Positions 12,486-12,560 of a stretch of 12,560 nucleotides of DNA are shown in pieces (position 1 is the stretch's first letter; every line of letters begins with the position of its first letter). The position numbers were made by a program, and so were the translations under genes. The notes under the pieces were generated by a model, which searched no databases, was not told the DNA's origin, and was given only the letters and a program-made list of their open reading frames with translations. The stretch lies in the NCBI GenBank assembly GCA_964638815.1, contig CAZXBB010000322.1, positions 1 to 12,560 on the forward strand, read 5' to 3'. This DNA is from CAZXBB01 sp964638815 (GTDB lineage Bacteria > Planctomycetota > Phycisphaerae > Phycisphaerales > SM1A02).

Positions 12486-12560
12486 TCACGGCGCCTCGCA
12501 CTCGCCCCACGTGTGCAGCAGCAGTACGACGTCGGTGAAGCCGACCCGGCCGTCGCCGTC
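12486..12560 (-). CDS. 3' end of a gene with a dockerin-like C-terminal tail (5' part outside the window)
   Basis: The last 24 codons and stop of a minus-strand gene read DGDGRVGFTDVVLLLHTWGE then CEAP. This matches the second half of the dockerin-like tail of the protease at 8221-10518: an Asp/Gly-rich EF-hand-like loop, G-F-x-D-V, a short apolar helix and W-G-x-C. The product is therefore probably an exported protein; its main domain lies beyond the right edge and cannot be named. W-G-E-C and three extra residues differ from the usual W-G-P-C end. Confidence 0.75.
   Translation of the reverse strand, partial: DGDGRVGFTDVVLLLHTWGECEAP

Noticed and set aside
11993..12538. Plus-strand ORF containing GRIRTSDLRFRKPVLYPAEL
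   Set aside because: This peptide is the antisense translation of the tRNA-Arg gene, a familiar source of false proteins.

Overview
The window is very GC-rich bacterial DNA, and its gene families point to the Planctomycetota, most likely Phycisphaerae/Phycisphaerales. The pointers are: secreted proteins ending in a dockerin-like (EF-hand-like) tail that finishes in W-G-x-C; a fragment of the planctomycete pseudopilin-like 'H-X9-DG' family; and a very large Ser/Thr kinase carrying a nucleotidyl-cyclase-like domain and a long tetratricopeptide array. Taxonomy is inferred from family content only.

Layout, left to right. Positions 1-1019 (+) hold the 3' part of a membrane diadenylate cyclase (CdaA type) that continues through a second membrane helix into a YbbR/CdaR-like domain, so enzyme and regulator appear fused. 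Its stop codon overlaps the ATG of a headless pseudopilin-like ORF (1016-1480, +). The 1749-5132 gene (-) encodes a cyclase-homology / Ser-Thr kinase / transmembrane / TPR protein of 1127 residues. Divergent from it, 5257-5922 (+) encodes a helical, phasin-like protein. It converges on an ABC1/AarF/UbiB atypical kinase (5973-7658, -), which is preceded in the same direction by a 74-residue protein (7706-7930, -). An S8 subtilisin-like exported protease with a dockerin-like tail (8221-10518, -) is followed by a clear intrinsic terminator and preceded by a plausible promoter.

The right side looks eroded. A second dockerin-like tail at 10807-10973 (+) is broken by two frameshifts. A DUF6624-like lipoprotein (10998-11729, -) is intact. 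A DCC-family thiol-disulfide oxidoreductase (from 11955, +) loses its C-terminal part just before the 3' end of a tRNA-Arg(CCU) gene (12217-12290, -). The last bases (12486-12560, -) are the 3' end of another gene with a dockerin-like tail.

Two themes run through the window. One is signalling at the membrane: a c-di-AMP synthase fused to its partner domain, a cyclase-like kinase receptor and a UbiB kinase. The other is a set of short GC-rich tandem repeats of 9, 12, 13 and 14 bp, each with its own sequence, lying in gene-free gaps and at gene ends. No CRISPR array, insertion sequence, integrase or obvious defence system was seen. The most unusual items are the cyclase-YbbR fusion, the recurring W-G-x-C tail, the gap-filling tandem repeats and the gene truncation at the tRNA.
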